From a bacterium (GTDB lineage Bacteria > Bacillota > Clostridia > Lachnospirales > Lachnospiraceae): a stretch of 63,192 nucleotides of DNA. Within the stretch, counting starts at the first letter, position 1. Each line of letters starts with the position of its first letter. The position numbers were made by a program, and so were the translations under genes. The stretch spans positions 1 through 63,192 of the forward strand of contig JAUNJY010000021.1 in NCBI GenBank assembly GCA_030535455.1. Reading direction: 5' to 3'. Below, piece by piece: positions 50,318 through 59,784 of the stretch. The notes beneath the pieces are model-generated. The model worked only from the letters and a program-made list of their open reading frames with translations. It made no database searches and had not been told where the DNA came from.

Positions 50318-51857
50318 GCTGTCTCCCGTCTTTTTCTTGATGTGAAATAATTGTCTTTGCCAATCCCGTTGCTGTGTAGTCTTTAGATACAATGCTTGTT
50401 CTTTCTTGCTCTTCTAACAGTGTTTTAGCAGTCACTTCTCCAATACATGCAAATTGTACCTCTTTCATCCATTCGAACTGTTCTTCCTGTAAGTTCTCAA
50501 AAAAGCCTCTGACTCCTTCTGCACTGGCAAATGTAATATAATCTAAGTCTTCAACTTGTTTTAGCTTCTCATCTCTTAATTCTATATTGCTCTTCATCTC
50601 ATAAATCTTTATATCATCATAGTGAACTTCATGTTCCTTAAATACTTTTGTAAGTTCCGGTGAACCATTCTTTGCTCTTGGTATAAACAAGCGGTCCTCT
50701 TTTTTAAGCTTCCTTACTAAACCATTGGCCAAATCTAATGTAGTATATTTCTCAGGCATATAGTCTGCATAGTATCCATACTCTTCTAACGTATCTTCAG
50801 TACCCTTTCCTATTACGGCAAATTGAATGGATGCTAATTCTCTTTGATCGATACGCAGTTGCTTCATCTTTTTAAAGAATAAATGTACTCCATTTGTACT
50901 AGTTAATACTACCCATGTATAATTTCCTAATGATTGTAATGCTGTTTCAAACTTTGCATTTTCTATTGGTTCAATATTGGAATAAGAAAGGTCGATGCAG
51001 TGTGCACCTTCATTTTCTAATTTTCCAGTCAATTTCTTCACCATGTGTCTGGTTCCAGTTATTCCTACCTTACAGCCTGCAAGTGGTCTTTCATCTTGAC
51101 ATTTCATAGAAAATCCGGCTACATCTCCAATAACAATAATTGCAGGCGCCTCCACCTTTTCTTCTTTTACGATCTGACTGATTGTCTGTAACGTACCTCG
51201 AACAACCCGTTCTTTCTTGGATGCACCATTGGAAATTACTGCAGCTAACGTATCCTTAGACTTACCATACTCCATTAGCTTTTCAGTGATTTTATCAATA
51301 TTCTGTACTCCCATTAGAAATACAAGCGTTCCTTTTAACTTGGCAAATGCCTCAAATTGGTCATCTTCTACAGTCGTATTGTCGGAATTTAGACTTGCTG
51401 TATGTCCCGTAATAACATGAAAACTCCTTGCTGCACCACGGTGTGTAACTGGAATTCCAGCAAGTTCTGGTACTGCGATAGCAGAGGTTACTCCCGGTAC
51501 TAGTTCATAACCAATTCCTTCTTCTTCTAATGCAAGGATTTCCTCTCCTCCTCGTCCAAAGACGAAAGAGTCCCCTCCTTTTAGACGGACTACAGTTTTT
51601 CCTTCCTGTCCAAGACGTACAAGGATTTGATTAATTTCCTCTTGCTTTACTGGATGGTTTCCCACTCGTTTTCCCACATTAATCTTCTCACAGGAACTTG
51701 ATACTAGAGAAAGTAATTGTTCTCCTGCCAAACGATCATAGACTACGGCATCACAAACTTTAAGTTTATCAATCCCTCGTTTTGTAATTAATTCTGGGTC
51801 TCCTGGACCTGCTCCAACCAAATATACAAATCCTTTTTTGTTTGTATGGCTATTCAT
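50304..51857 (-). CDS. cobA-hemD: fused uroporphyrinogen-III methyltransferase / uroporphyrinogen-III synthase
   Basis: 517 residues. Residues about 8-250 are an S-adenosylmethionine uroporphyrinogen methyltransferase ([53 protein letters not shown]). Residues about 255-505 are a HemD-type synthase that closes the tetrapyrrole ring with inversion of ring D ([27 protein letters not shown]). The fusion couples uroporphyrinogen III formation to precorrin-2 synthesis. Such fusions are known in Clostridia and Bacilli. ATG overlaps the hemC stop. Confidence 0.95.
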   Translation of the reverse strand: MNSHTNKKGFVYLVGAGPGDPELITKRGIDKLKVCDAVVYDRLAGEQLLSLVSSSCEKINVGKRVGNHPVKQEEINQILVRLGQEGKTVVRLKGGDSFVFGRGGEEILALEEEGIGYELVPGVTSAIAVPELAGIPVTHRGAARSFHVITGHTASLNSDNTTVEDDQFEAFAKLKGTLVFLMGVQNIDKITEKLMEYGKSKDTLAAVISNGASKKERVVRGTLQTISQIVKEEKVEAPAIIVIGDVAGFSMKCQDERPLAGCKVGITGTRHMVKKLTGKLENEGAHCIDLSYSNIEPIENAKFETALQSLGNYTWVVLTSTNGVHLFFKKMKQLRIDQRELASIQFAVIGKGTEDTLEEYGYYADYMPEKYTTLDLANGLVRKLKKEDRLFIPRAKNGSPELTKVFKEHEVHYDDIKIYEMKSNIELRDEKLKQVEDLDYITFASAEGVRGFFENLQEEQFEWMKEVQFACIGEVTAKTLLEEQERTSIVSKDYTATGLAKTIISHQEKDGRQQDEK

Positions 51858-52737
51858 GTAACATACCTCGAATTCTATTTACTGCTTCAGCCGCTAATGC
51901 TAGGCGCGCTTGTACCTGATCTGTTCCGTTCCATTTTACAACCTTGCCATCTTGCTCATATAAGACAGACAATTGAATTGTATCATCGTGGATCTCACTA
52001 TAAACCGCAACTGGCTCATGACATCCTGCTTCTAACAGACGAAGTACCTCTCTTTCTGTCTGTAGGCGATATGCTGTTTCTTTATGATTGATCTGTTCTA
52101 GTAACTTACTACAGAAATCATCTTTTCTTCCTTCAATTGCAATAATTCCTTGTCCTGCTGCTGGAAGAAATGATGTGCTATCAAAGACTTCAAACTCATA
52201 CTCTTCACTATCTAACAAGCCTAAACGGCTAAGTCCGGCCATGGCTAATATAATACCGTCATACTGACCATTTTTCATTTTTTCTAAACGTGTACCTACA
52301 TTTCCACGGATATTACAGCAATCCGCCATCGGATAGTATTCCTTTACCTGCATTTGTCTTCGCAAGCTGCTGGTACCAATCGTATTAAGCTGTCTTTTAT
52401 CTCCTTTGACACGTACTAATACATCCCTTGGGTCTGCTCGCTCAAGAACCGCTACTACGTCTAATCCTTCTAATAATTCCATCGGCATATCCTTCGCACT
52501 ATGTACGGCGAAATCGATGGTTCCGTCTGCTATTGCTTCTTCAAACTCTGACACAAATACGGCTTTCCCTCCAAATGCAATTAATGGCTGATTTAATATT
52601 TTATCGCCCTTTGTAGTCATAGTTATAATTTCAATAGATACGTCCGGATGAACACGCTTTATTGCCTGTATCACTAATTCGGTCTGTGCCATTGCTAATG
52701 CACTCTTTCTAGTTCCAATCTTGATTGTTGTCTTCAT
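51850..52737 (-). CDS. hemC: porphobilinogen deaminase (hydroxymethylbilane synthase)
   Basis: 295 residues. IKIGTRKSALAMAQTELV start, DFAVHSAKDMPM with the catalytic Asp, GTSSLRRQMQ, and the cofactor-binding cysteine in EAGCHEPVAVY near residue 240. It polymerises four porphobilinogens to hydroxymethylbilane. The start lies inside the end of the precorrin-2 dehydrogenase gene (29-base overlap). Confidence 0.96.
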   Translation of the reverse strand: MKTTIKIGTRKSALAMAQTELVIQAIKRVHPDVSIEIITMTTKGDKILNQPLIAFGGKAVFVSEFEEAIADGTIDFAVHSAKDMPMELLEGLDVVAVLERADPRDVLVRVKGDKRQLNTIGTSSLRRQMQVKEYYPMADCCNIRGNVGTRLEKMKNGQYDGIILAMAGLSRLGLLDSEEYEFEVFDSTSFLPAAGQGIIAIEGRKDDFCSKLLEQINHKETAYRLQTEREVLRLLEAGCHEPVAVYSEIHDDTIQLSVLYEQDGKVVKWNGTDQVQARLALAAEAVNRIRGMLHE

Positions 52738-53383
52738 CTTCTCTTATCACCTTATCTATTACTTGATTTATCACAACATTTGTGATTTTTTGTTGCTGTT
52801 CTATGCCGATTTGAATTAATTCATAAAAAATAATTTTACGCAATCTCTGCTCTTTTACCTTTTGCTTTACCAATTCCCTTGCTTGTTCCAACTCCTGTAG
52901 TTGTACTTCTAATTGATTTGGAATACATTGCTCTACCTTTGAACGGATCATCCTTGTGACTGCTGGACTTTTTCCACCAGAGGTAATCCCAACGGTAATT
53001 CCTTCTTTATTGATTACAGATGGAAAGATAAACGTAGAATCCTGCTTGCTTGTTGCACTATTAAAATGAATTCCCTGCGCCCTGCACCATAAGCCTATCT
53101 CATGATTTAACTCATGGTTACTCGTTGCCGCAACAATGATGCATAAGCTTGTGTACTTTTTCTCTTCCAGAAAGCCAATCGATACTTCCTGTGTAGAAAG
53201 CTTACAAAGAGTACTGTTTCTAAACTCTTTCCCTGTAAGCTCCTCACAAAAAGTATCTGATATGATTTCCACCTTTGCTCCAAGAGAAGCCAATACTTTC
53301 GCTTTTCTAGCTGCAACAGGACCACCACCTATGATCAGACAGTCCTTTTGATCTAATTCAATAAACAACGGAAAATACGCCAT
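52709..53383 (-). CDS. precorrin-2 dehydrogenase (Met8/SirC/CysG-N-like)
   Basis: 224 residues. NAD-binding start LIIGGGPVAARKAKVLASLGA, then FIFPSVINKEGITVGITSGGKSPAVTR, the sirohydrochlorin-synthase family pattern. It oxidises precorrin-2 to sirohydrochlorin, the substrate of the cobalt chelatase CbiK in this operon. The C-terminal helical region is long for a dehydrogenase and may serve dimerisation or ferrochelation. AAGGAG before the ATG. Confidence 0.9.
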   Translation of the reverse strand: MAYFPLFIELDQKDCLIIGGGPVAARKAKVLASLGAKVEIISDTFCEELTGKEFRNSTLCKLSTQEVSIGFLEEKKYTSLCIIVAATSNHELNHEIGLWCRAQGIHFNSATSKQDSTFIFPSVINKEGITVGITSGGKSPAVTRMIRSKVEQCIPNQLEVQLQELEQARELVKQKVKEQRLRKIIFYELIQIGIEQQQKITNVVINQVIDKVIREDEDNNQDWN

Positions 53384-53394
53384 ATCTCTTCTCC

Positions 53395-54531
53395 TTATAA
53401 CTGTTTTAATGCTTCTAAAACCACTTGAAACTCAGAAGACTTTGTTCGTTCTCGTAAGTCATAAAGAATTGATTCGAAGCTTTTCTCTTGAAACATTGAT
53501 TTTATTCGAGGTATGTCCTGTAGAAATTCATGAAATAATAATGTCTTTTTTACCTCTTCCATAAACTCTTCTACAATTGCCTGTGCATCCTTTACCTCTT
53601 GCAGCTTTATTGCATTATTTTCTTTACTTAGATACTCAAAATAATCAATATCGTGTAAGGTAACCATTGGAATAGCCTCTACATTTTTATCAATATCCAT
53701 AGGCATGCTTAAATCTAAGAATAACCGTCTCTTCTTTGTTACCAATGCCTTTAAAAGCTCTTCCTTTGTAATCGTATAATGAGGGCTAGAAGTTACACTG
53801 ATAATGATATCCGCCTCTTCCATAAAGGCATATCTAGAGTCATAATCTACAAACTCTACTCCCGGCTCTAAAATCTGGATACTGGCATTATGTTTACGAA
53901 TCGTACCATATACCTTGATCCCTGGCCTTCCATTGATATTCTTCATTACAATGGTTCCCATTTTTCCTGAGATACCAATAATTAATACTTTTGTGTCGGA
54001 GCCATCCTCTTTTTTAAACTTTGCGGTTTCATTTGCCACTAAAGTACCAATGGAAACAGGAATTTTGGACAGATTGGTAGAAGTCTTAATCTTCTTGGCA
54101 CATGTGATTGCATCCTGAAATATAGTATTAAGATAATACCCAGTAACGCCCTCTTTTCTTGCTAAAAAGAAGGCGTCTTTTAACTGACCAAGAATTTGAT
54201 CTTCACCAAGTACCATGGAGTCTATGCCACATGCAACTTTGTACAAGTGGCGCATCGCCATTTCATCCATATAAACCTGAAAATACTTCATCCAATCTTC
54301 GACTGGGATTTGTTTAAAATCAGCCAGTGACTGCTGCACCTTAGTTACAGCATACATATCTCCTACAAAATAAATTTCACTTCGATTACAAGTGGAAACA
54401 ATTACACATTCCTCTACTATTCCTTGCTCCTGTAATTGGTGGAGAAAGTCTATTTTCTCTTCCTCATTAAAAGCAAATAATGCTCGAACTGAAGCTGGTG
54501 CCGTTTTATGACTAATGGCTAAGCAATGCAT
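53395..54531 (-). CDS. hemA: glutamyl-tRNA reductase
   Basis: 378 residues. Catalytic domain with the active cysteine in VSTCNRSEIYF near residue 48, NADPH-binding domain (VLIIGISGKMG, with an atypical glycine loop) and a short dimerisation tail. It reduces glutamyl-tRNA(Glu) to glutamate-1-semialdehyde, committing glutamate to tetrapyrroles. It is somewhat shorter than typical enzymes of about 420 residues, the difference being in the C-terminal helices. RBS AGAGGGGG. Confidence 0.92.
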   Translation of the reverse strand: MHCLAISHKTAPASVRALFAFNEEEKIDFLHQLQEQGIVEECVIVSTCNRSEIYFVGDMYAVTKVQQSLADFKQIPVEDWMKYFQVYMDEMAMRHLYKVACGIDSMVLGEDQILGQLKDAFFLARKEGVTGYYLNTIFQDAITCAKKIKTSTNLSKIPVSIGTLVANETAKFKKEDGSDTKVLIIGISGKMGTIVMKNINGRPGIKVYGTIRKHNASIQILEPGVEFVDYDSRYAFMEEADIIISVTSSPHYTITKEELLKALVTKKRRLFLDLSMPMDIDKNVEAIPMVTLHDIDYFEYLSKENNAIKLQEVKDAQAIVEEFMEEVKKTLLFHEFLQDIPRIKSMFQEKSFESILYDLRERTKSSEFQVVLEALKQL

Positions 54532-54547
54532 CTTTCTCCCCCTCTTA

Positions 54548-55192
54548 CTACTCGTCTTTCATCATATATATTAATGCATTACAGATGGCTGCTGCTACGT
54601 TACTGCCACCCTTTCTTCCTCTTGCTACAATATATGGTACCTTTGTCTGCATTATTAACTCTTTTGACTCCACCACATTTACAAATCCCACAGGAACACC
54701 AATCACTAATTCTGGATTAATTTCTCCCTCCTCAATGAGTTCATATAAACGTACTAAAGCTGTAGGTGCATTGCCAATGGCAAAGATTATTTTCTTATTC
54801 TGTTCTCTGCTTAGCTTTGCTGCCTTTTCCATACTTGCTACTGCTCTTGTAATTCCACGTGCCTTTGCAGTCTCTCTTACATCGTCATCCGCCATAAAGC
54901 ATTGTACTTCTCCACCAAACTTGGCAAGGCGTGCTTTATTAATGCCGGCCTTTCCCATATTGGTATCCGTCACGATCATAGCACCATCTTTAATTGCTGC
55001 CATTGCTTTTTCTACTGCATGTTCTGAAAAGCACATACTTGTCTCATATTCAAAATCTGCTGTTGTATGGATACAGCGCTTAATAATCGGTTTTTGTAAT
55101 GGATCTAAAGTTGTCTTTAGCTCCTCCTCAATCATTTCAAAACTACGCTTTTCAATTTCTTCTGGTAATACATTTTGCAACTTAACTTTCAC
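54548..55192 (-). CDS. cbiC: cobalt-precorrin-8 methylmutase
   Basis: About 214 residues. I choose the GTG at 55192 because AAGGA lies seven bases upstream; the frame is open to a GTG at 55213 that lacks a ribosome site. Motifs are IEKRSFEMIEEEL at the start, VTDTNMGKAGI, and GVPVGFVNVVESKEL. It moves a methyl group from C11 to C12, giving cobyrinic acid. Its start overlaps the end of cbiET. Confidence 0.93.
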   Translation of the reverse strand: MKVKLQNVLPEEIEKRSFEMIEEELKTTLDPLQKPIIKRCIHTTADFEYETSMCFSEHAVEKAMAAIKDGAMIVTDTNMGKAGINKARLAKFGGEVQCFMADDDVRETAKARGITRAVASMEKAAKLSREQNKKIIFAIGNAPTALVRLYELIEEGEINPELVIGVPVGFVNVVESKELIMQTKVPYIVARGRKGGSNVAAAICNALIYMMKDE

Positions 55193-56432
55193 GACTTTTT
55201 CCTTTTCTTCCACTGATGATGTAAATTGGGTTTTGTCCCATCATCATGTGATACTTTCCTACGTTCTTCGATTTCGATACCTGTACTTGTGCAATATCAA
55301 CATTCTCTATCCTATATTTCTTAAATACATCAAGTGTCTCACTCATGGTTTCTAATGCAATTGCAGTCACAACGAAATTAATTTCCTCTTCACCGTCTTC
55401 GCTTAATTGTTTGTTCAATATGGCTTCTATAATAGCCTCCATATTCCCTTTACTTCCTCCAATAAAGACAGATGATGGACAAGGTAAGCCTTTGAATGCC
55501 TCTGGAGCCATACCTTCTATAATGTTTAACTGGTCCGCTTGAAACTGCTCTTTATTATTATGAATTAATTGCACTGCATCCGGATTAGTCTCAATGGCAT
55601 ATACAGTTCCATTACCAATATTTAATGCCATTTCAATTGATACAGAGCCAGTTCCGGCTCCAACATCATATGCTACGGTGTCTCTCTTTAAACTTAACTT
55701 GCTTAAGATTACCGCTCTTACCTCACTTTTAGTCATAGGGACCTTTCCACGAAGAAATGCTTCATCTGGAATACCAATTGTAAGGACATTTCTCTCAAGC
55801 GCAGTTTTTTTCAGCTGATTGATCACAATGATTACGCTTAACTTGTCATACGTATATTGTTGTAATTCTTTTATGGTGCCTTCTGTAATTCTTTCTGTCT
55901 CATAAGATAGATTTTCACCTATATACGCATATACACTATCTAAGCCTGCTTCAGAAAGAGTATTTAGAATAGATGACACATTTCCTCCAGTTAGGAAGAA
56001 GGTCTTCTCTTGTTCCTTTACCGTCTTAACTACATCAACTTCTGCACCATGCATACTCACAAGCTTTGCATCTTCCCAAGAGAGGCCTACTTTGCTAAAG
56101 AAATAGGATACCGACGAAATACCCGGTAATACCCTTGGCTGAATTCCCTCTTCTAAAAGTGCTTTTCGAATCTCTTTTGTTCCACTGTGAAATCCAGTAT
56201 CTCCAGACATAAGTACAACATAGTTGTCATATTCCGTTTGATTAACATAGTCTGCAATTTCATTATGCTTATATGAAATAAAATGTTCTGCATCAGGTGC
56301 AAATTCTTTGGCAGCATTCACCATTCGTGTAGCTCCAATTAAGACCTTTGCCTCTTTTATGGTATCCATGGCTTCTACCGTTATGGTCTTAAAGTTTCCC
56401 ATGCCAATTCCTACGATTGTCACATGTTTCAT
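55182..56432 (-). CDS. cbiET: fused CbiE-CbiT precorrin-6B methyltransferase/decarboxylase
   Basis: 416 residues. The N-terminal half (1-205) is the CbiE C5-methyltransferase (TIVGIGMGNFKTITVEA, VVLMSGDTGFHSG). The C-terminal half (about 215-410) is CbiT, a Rossmann SAM methyltransferase that methylates C15 and decarboxylates C12 (YDVGAGTGSVSIEMAL, VFIGGSKGNMEAII). The fusion is equivalent to CobL. Start overlaps the cbiJ stop (TAATG). Confidence 0.95.
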   Translation of the reverse strand: MKHVTIVGIGMGNFKTITVEAMDTIKEAKVLIGATRMVNAAKEFAPDAEHFISYKHNEIADYVNQTEYDNYVVLMSGDTGFHSGTKEIRKALLEEGIQPRVLPGISSVSYFFSKVGLSWEDAKLVSMHGAEVDVVKTVKEQEKTFFLTGGNVSSILNTLSEAGLDSVYAYIGENLSYETERITEGTIKELQQYTYDKLSVIIVINQLKKTALERNVLTIGIPDEAFLRGKVPMTKSEVRAVILSKLSLKRDTVAYDVGAGTGSVSIEMALNIGNGTVYAIETNPDAVQLIHNNKEQFQADQLNIIEGMAPEAFKGLPCPSSVFIGGSKGNMEAIIEAILNKQLSEDGEEEINFVVTAIALETMSETLDVFKKYRIENVDIAQVQVSKSKNVGKYHMMMGQNPIYIISGRKGKSRES

Positions 56433-57220
56433 TATTTACACCCGCCTTTATTGTCCAAATACGATGTCATACTACGCTGTAACTCCTCTACTGTCATTCC
56501 TTGCTCAACATCAGGGCGTCTTATGACTAATAATCTTGCTCCTGCACGACGTGTTGCTGCAATTTTTTCATAGAAGCCTCCAATGCTTCCTGATTCCTTT
56601 GTAACCAAATACGTTGCATCTAGCTCTTTTAACATAAGGTAATTCATTTCTTCAGAAAACGGTCCTTGCATTCCAATAACCTTCTTGGCCTTTATACCGT
56701 ATTTTACACAAGCCTCCATTGCTTCCACTGTTGGCAGCATACGAAATGTCAGTCTATCTTCAAAATCTTTCACTTTACAATAGGGTTCAAGTACCTTACT
56801 TCCTGTAGTGATCAATACGTTGCCTTCTACATGATTAAGATACTCTACCGCTTCCTCTAATGTATTTACAAAGATAATCTGGTCATCTCTGTTTTCCAGA
56901 TCTTCTTCATAGGAATCTCGAATTACTCTCTCATACCTTATGTTGCATGCTTTCGCTGCCTTCTTAATATTTTGTGTTACGTCCACCGCATAAGGATGGG
57001 TCGCATCAATTACTAAATCACAGGAAATTGATGTTAAAAATTCTATCATAGCTTCATGGTTCATCCGACCTACATGGATCTTTAAATCATCGCTCTGTGG
57101 AAGGACGATTTCTCCATATTCCGTCGCTACACATGCCTCTACCGGTTGTCCATTGTTTATAAAAAACTCACAAAGCTTACGTCCTTCTGTAGTCCCTGCA
57201 AATAATACGATTCGTTTCAT
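56432..57220 (-). CDS. cbiJ: cobalt-precorrin-6A reductase
   Basis: 262 residues with the family start VLFAGTTEGRKL, LVIDATHPYAVDVTQN and VTKESGSIGGFYEK. It reduces the macrocycle after ring contraction using NAD(P)H. Both ends overlap neighbours through TAATG, so cbiH, cbiJ and cbiET are translated as a coupled set. Confidence 0.94.
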   Translation of the reverse strand: MKRIVLFAGTTEGRKLCEFFINNGQPVEACVATEYGEIVLPQSDDLKIHVGRMNHEAMIEFLTSISCDLVIDATHPYAVDVTQNIKKAAKACNIRYERVIRDSYEEDLENRDDQIIFVNTLEEAVEYLNHVEGNVLITTGSKVLEPYCKVKDFEDRLTFRMLPTVEAMEACVKYGIKAKKVIGMQGPFSEEMNYLMLKELDATYLVTKESGSIGGFYEKIAATRRAGARLLVIRRPDVEQGMTVEELQRSMTSYLDNKGGCK

Positions 57221-57945
57221 TAGATGTGATATCCTCTTGGTGTAACCATTTTATTATTAATGTTCTTTGTATTTGAATTTCCTACGAATACTGTAGTAAA
57301 CATATCTACTTGAACTTCTCTTAGCTCTTCTAATGTGCAGATGTGATATTCTTCTCCCATACGTCCAATATTACGTACATAACCACATACTGTATCCTTC
57401 TTTTTATATTCCATCATCATATCACAAGCCTTTTGTAAGTAATCATGACGTTTTTTACTGGATGGGTTATATAAGCACACTACAAAATCTGCTTTGGATG
57501 CCATCTTTACTCGTTCTTCTATAACCTCCCATGGTGTTAATAAATCACTTAAACTGATTACTGCAAAATCATGAGTAAGCGGTGCACCTAATACAGAACC
57601 CCCACTACATGCCGCTGTTACTCCTGCAACAACCTCGATTTCAAATGGTGGATAATCCTTAGTAAGCTCATAGATCAGGCCTGCTAATCCATATATTCCG
57701 CTATCACCGCTACAAACAAGCGCTACGTTGCTTCCTTTTAACGTTTCTTCAATTGCCCAACGACAACGGTCAATTTCCTTTTTCATAGGTGTTTGAAAAT
57801 ACTTCTTTTCTGGGAAATATTCTTTTACAATCTCTACATACGTGCTATATCCTACGATGATATCTGCCTCTTTAATTACCGATACTGCCTCATTTGTCAT
57901 ATATTCCAAGCCACCTGGCCCAAATCCTACAATGTATAATTTCAT
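57220..57945 (-). CDS. cbiH: cobalt-precorrin-3 C17-methyltransferase
   Basis: 241 residues, tetrapyrrole methylase fold: LYIVGFGPGGLEYMTNEA, ALVCSGDSGIYGLAGL, EVVAGVTAACSGGSVLGAPL. It methylates C17 and promotes ring contraction, giving cobalt-factor IV-type products. AGAAGGG precedes the ATG. Confidence 0.95.
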   Translation of the reverse strand: MKLYIVGFGPGGLEYMTNEAVSVIKEADIIVGYSTYVEIVKEYFPEKKYFQTPMKKEIDRCRWAIEETLKGSNVALVCSGDSGIYGLAGLIYELTKDYPPFEIEVVAGVTAACSGGSVLGAPLTHDFAVISLSDLLTPWEVIEERVKMASKADFVVCLYNPSSKKRHDYLQKACDMMMEYKKKDTVCGYVRNIGRMGEEYHICTLEELREVQVDMFTTVFVGNSNTKNINNKMVTPRGYHI

Positions 57946-57947
57946 CT

Positions 57948-59012
57948 TTACTGCCCTTCTATTTTACAGAGTGCAACGGTTACTCCGTCCACAGCCTGTT
58001 TTCTAACTATGATTTGTTGTTCTGTTCTGTTATTCTTTGTCTCTAGCATACTTCCAAGAACTGCACTTCGCTCGCATACATTGTCCACGCCCGTGATACT
58101 TTGTACAAACGAGGATCCAGTAAAGTCTCCTGCAAGTTGCATTAATTCTTGTGATGAAAAAGTCTCAAATGGTATCTGCCATTTTTCTGCTAATTGCAGT
58201 AACGCTTTCTCTTGTTTTTTTATATCAATGGAACATAGCTTTACAATTGCTTCTTTTGCAATATGGTATTGTCCTAATATCTGCCTTACAACACGTTCTA
58301 CTTGTGCTGGATCTTTATCTTTCCTACATCCTATACCTAACACTAAATTCTTTGGAATTAGATGAAGGGTTCTTTCAAAAGGCATGTCTAACTCATCATA
58401 GGTAACGCATACGCCTACTTGGACATTGTCATGTTTAGTTAATCCACGGGGACATTCCAATGCCATCTTCCATTCCATATTTCCTTCCACATTACATCTG
58501 TAACCTACAGACTCATCATTTAAAAGTCTGGCTGATACTTCTTTTGCCAGTTCCATTTCCTTAATATACAGCTTTCTCTTTGCTGCCCACACATCAATTG
58601 CTAACTTATTGTTAACATCTGTTGCAGTAGTAATGACAGGGGTTGCCTTCAGATTCGAAGCAATGTCTAGTGCCAGTTCATTTGCACCGCCAAGATGTCC
58701 TGATAATAAGGAAATTACAAACTTCTTGCTCTCATCCATTACAAGGACTGCGGGATCATTCACTTTACTCTTTACATAAGGTGCAATACTACGTACAGCG
58801 ATGCCGGCTGCTGAGATAAATAGGATGCCGTCCATAGATACAAATAACTCCTCAATCAGCGGACCTAACTTATAAAAAGGCTCTAATTCCTCTATTGCAT
58901 ATTTATGAAAACAATATGTTTTTACGTTATGTCCCTCTTCCACAAGATACTCTTTTGTCTTCACAGCCGCATTTGCACCGTTTCTTGTAAATGCTACAAT
59001 TGCTAGTTTCAT
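57948..59012 (-). CDS. cbiG: cobalt-precorrin-5A hydrolase
   Basis: 354 residues from ATG 59012 (MKLAIVAFTRNG), chosen because this is the conserved beginning of CbiG; the frame is open for 27 codons further into cbiF. N-terminal (DGILFISAAGIAVRSIAPYV), middle (LLSGHLGGANELA) and C-terminal (LVLGIGCRKD) CbiG domains are all present. It opens the delta-lactone and releases acetaldehyde, a step unique to the anaerobic route. Confidence 0.94.
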   Translation of the reverse strand: MKLAIVAFTRNGANAAVKTKEYLVEEGHNVKTYCFHKYAIEELEPFYKLGPLIEELFVSMDGILFISAAGIAVRSIAPYVKSKVNDPAVLVMDESKKFVISLLSGHLGGANELALDIASNLKATPVITTATDVNNKLAIDVWAAKRKLYIKEMELAKEVSARLLNDESVGYRCNVEGNMEWKMALECPRGLTKHDNVQVGVCVTYDELDMPFERTLHLIPKNLVLGIGCRKDKDPAQVERVVRQILGQYHIAKEAIVKLCSIDIKKQEKALLQLAEKWQIPFETFSSQELMQLAGDFTGSSFVQSITGVDNVCERSAVLGSMLETKNNRTEQQIIVRKQAVDGVTVALCKIEGQ

Positions 59013-59016
59013 TTTC

Positions 59017-59769
59017 TTACTCTTTCTTTGCTTCTCTAAACTCCGTTGCAAATGTCTTATCATATAATTTGGATAGTTCGTATTCATCCCCAAGGAAATC
59101 CCCTACAACGATTAATGCTGTCTTTGTGATCTGATTATCCTTTGCCATCTGTGGAAGTTCTTTTAATGTTCCACGAATTACTTTTTCTTCAGGCCAAGTT
59201 GCCTTATATACGATTGCACAAGGAGTTTCTTCTTCGTAACCGCCAAGTAATAATTCTTCTTTTAACTTCTCTGTCATACTAGAACTTAAAAAGATTACCA
59301 TTGTTGCATGATGAGCCGCAAGAGATCGAATGTTTTCTCGTTCTGGTACCGGAGTTCTTCCTGCCATACGTGTCACAATTACGGTTTGTGCTACGTCCGG
59401 AAGCGTATATTCTGCCTTTAATGCTGCGGCTGCTCCGCACATGCTACTTACTCCTGGACAGACTTGATATTCTATTCCTTCTCTTATTAAGCCATCCATC
59501 TGTTCACGAATGGCACCATAGATACTTGGATCCCCTGTATGAAGACGTACAATGTTCTTTTCACGATTTTCATACATTACCTCTAGTACTTCATCCAATG
59601 ACATTTTTGCGCTATTATAAATAAGGCATTCTTTTTTTGTCATAGTAAGTAACTCTGGATTTACTAAAGAGCCTGCATAAATTACAATATCAGCTTCTCC
59701 TAATAAACGAGCTCCTCTTACTGTAATTAAATCTACCGCACCACTTCCAGCACCTACAAAATATACCAT
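59017..59769 (-). CDS. cbiF: cobalt-precorrin-4 C11-methyltransferase
   Basis: 250 residues, tetrapyrrole methylase: VYFVGAGSGAVDLITVRG, VRLHTGDPSIYGAIREQM, CPGVSSMCGAAAAL. It adds the C11 methyl group. AGAGGT site upstream of the ATG. It lies 15 bases after cbiD. Confidence 0.95.
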   Translation of the reverse strand: MVYFVGAGSGAVDLITVRGARLLGEADIVIYAGSLVNPELLTMTKKECLIYNSAKMSLDEVLEVMYENREKNIVRLHTGDPSIYGAIREQMDGLIREGIEYQVCPGVSSMCGAAAALKAEYTLPDVAQTVIVTRMAGRTPVPERENIRSLAAHHATMVIFLSSSMTEKLKEELLLGGYEEETPCAIVYKATWPEEKVIRGTLKELPQMAKDNQITKTALIVVGDFLGDEYELSKLYDKTFATEFREAKKE

Positions 59770-59784
59770 GTTGTTATTACCTCT

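Noticed and set aside
54585-55355. 256-residue plus-strand open frame
   Set aside because: It lies antisense to cbiC and the end of cbiET, which have clear family motifs; no ribosome site.
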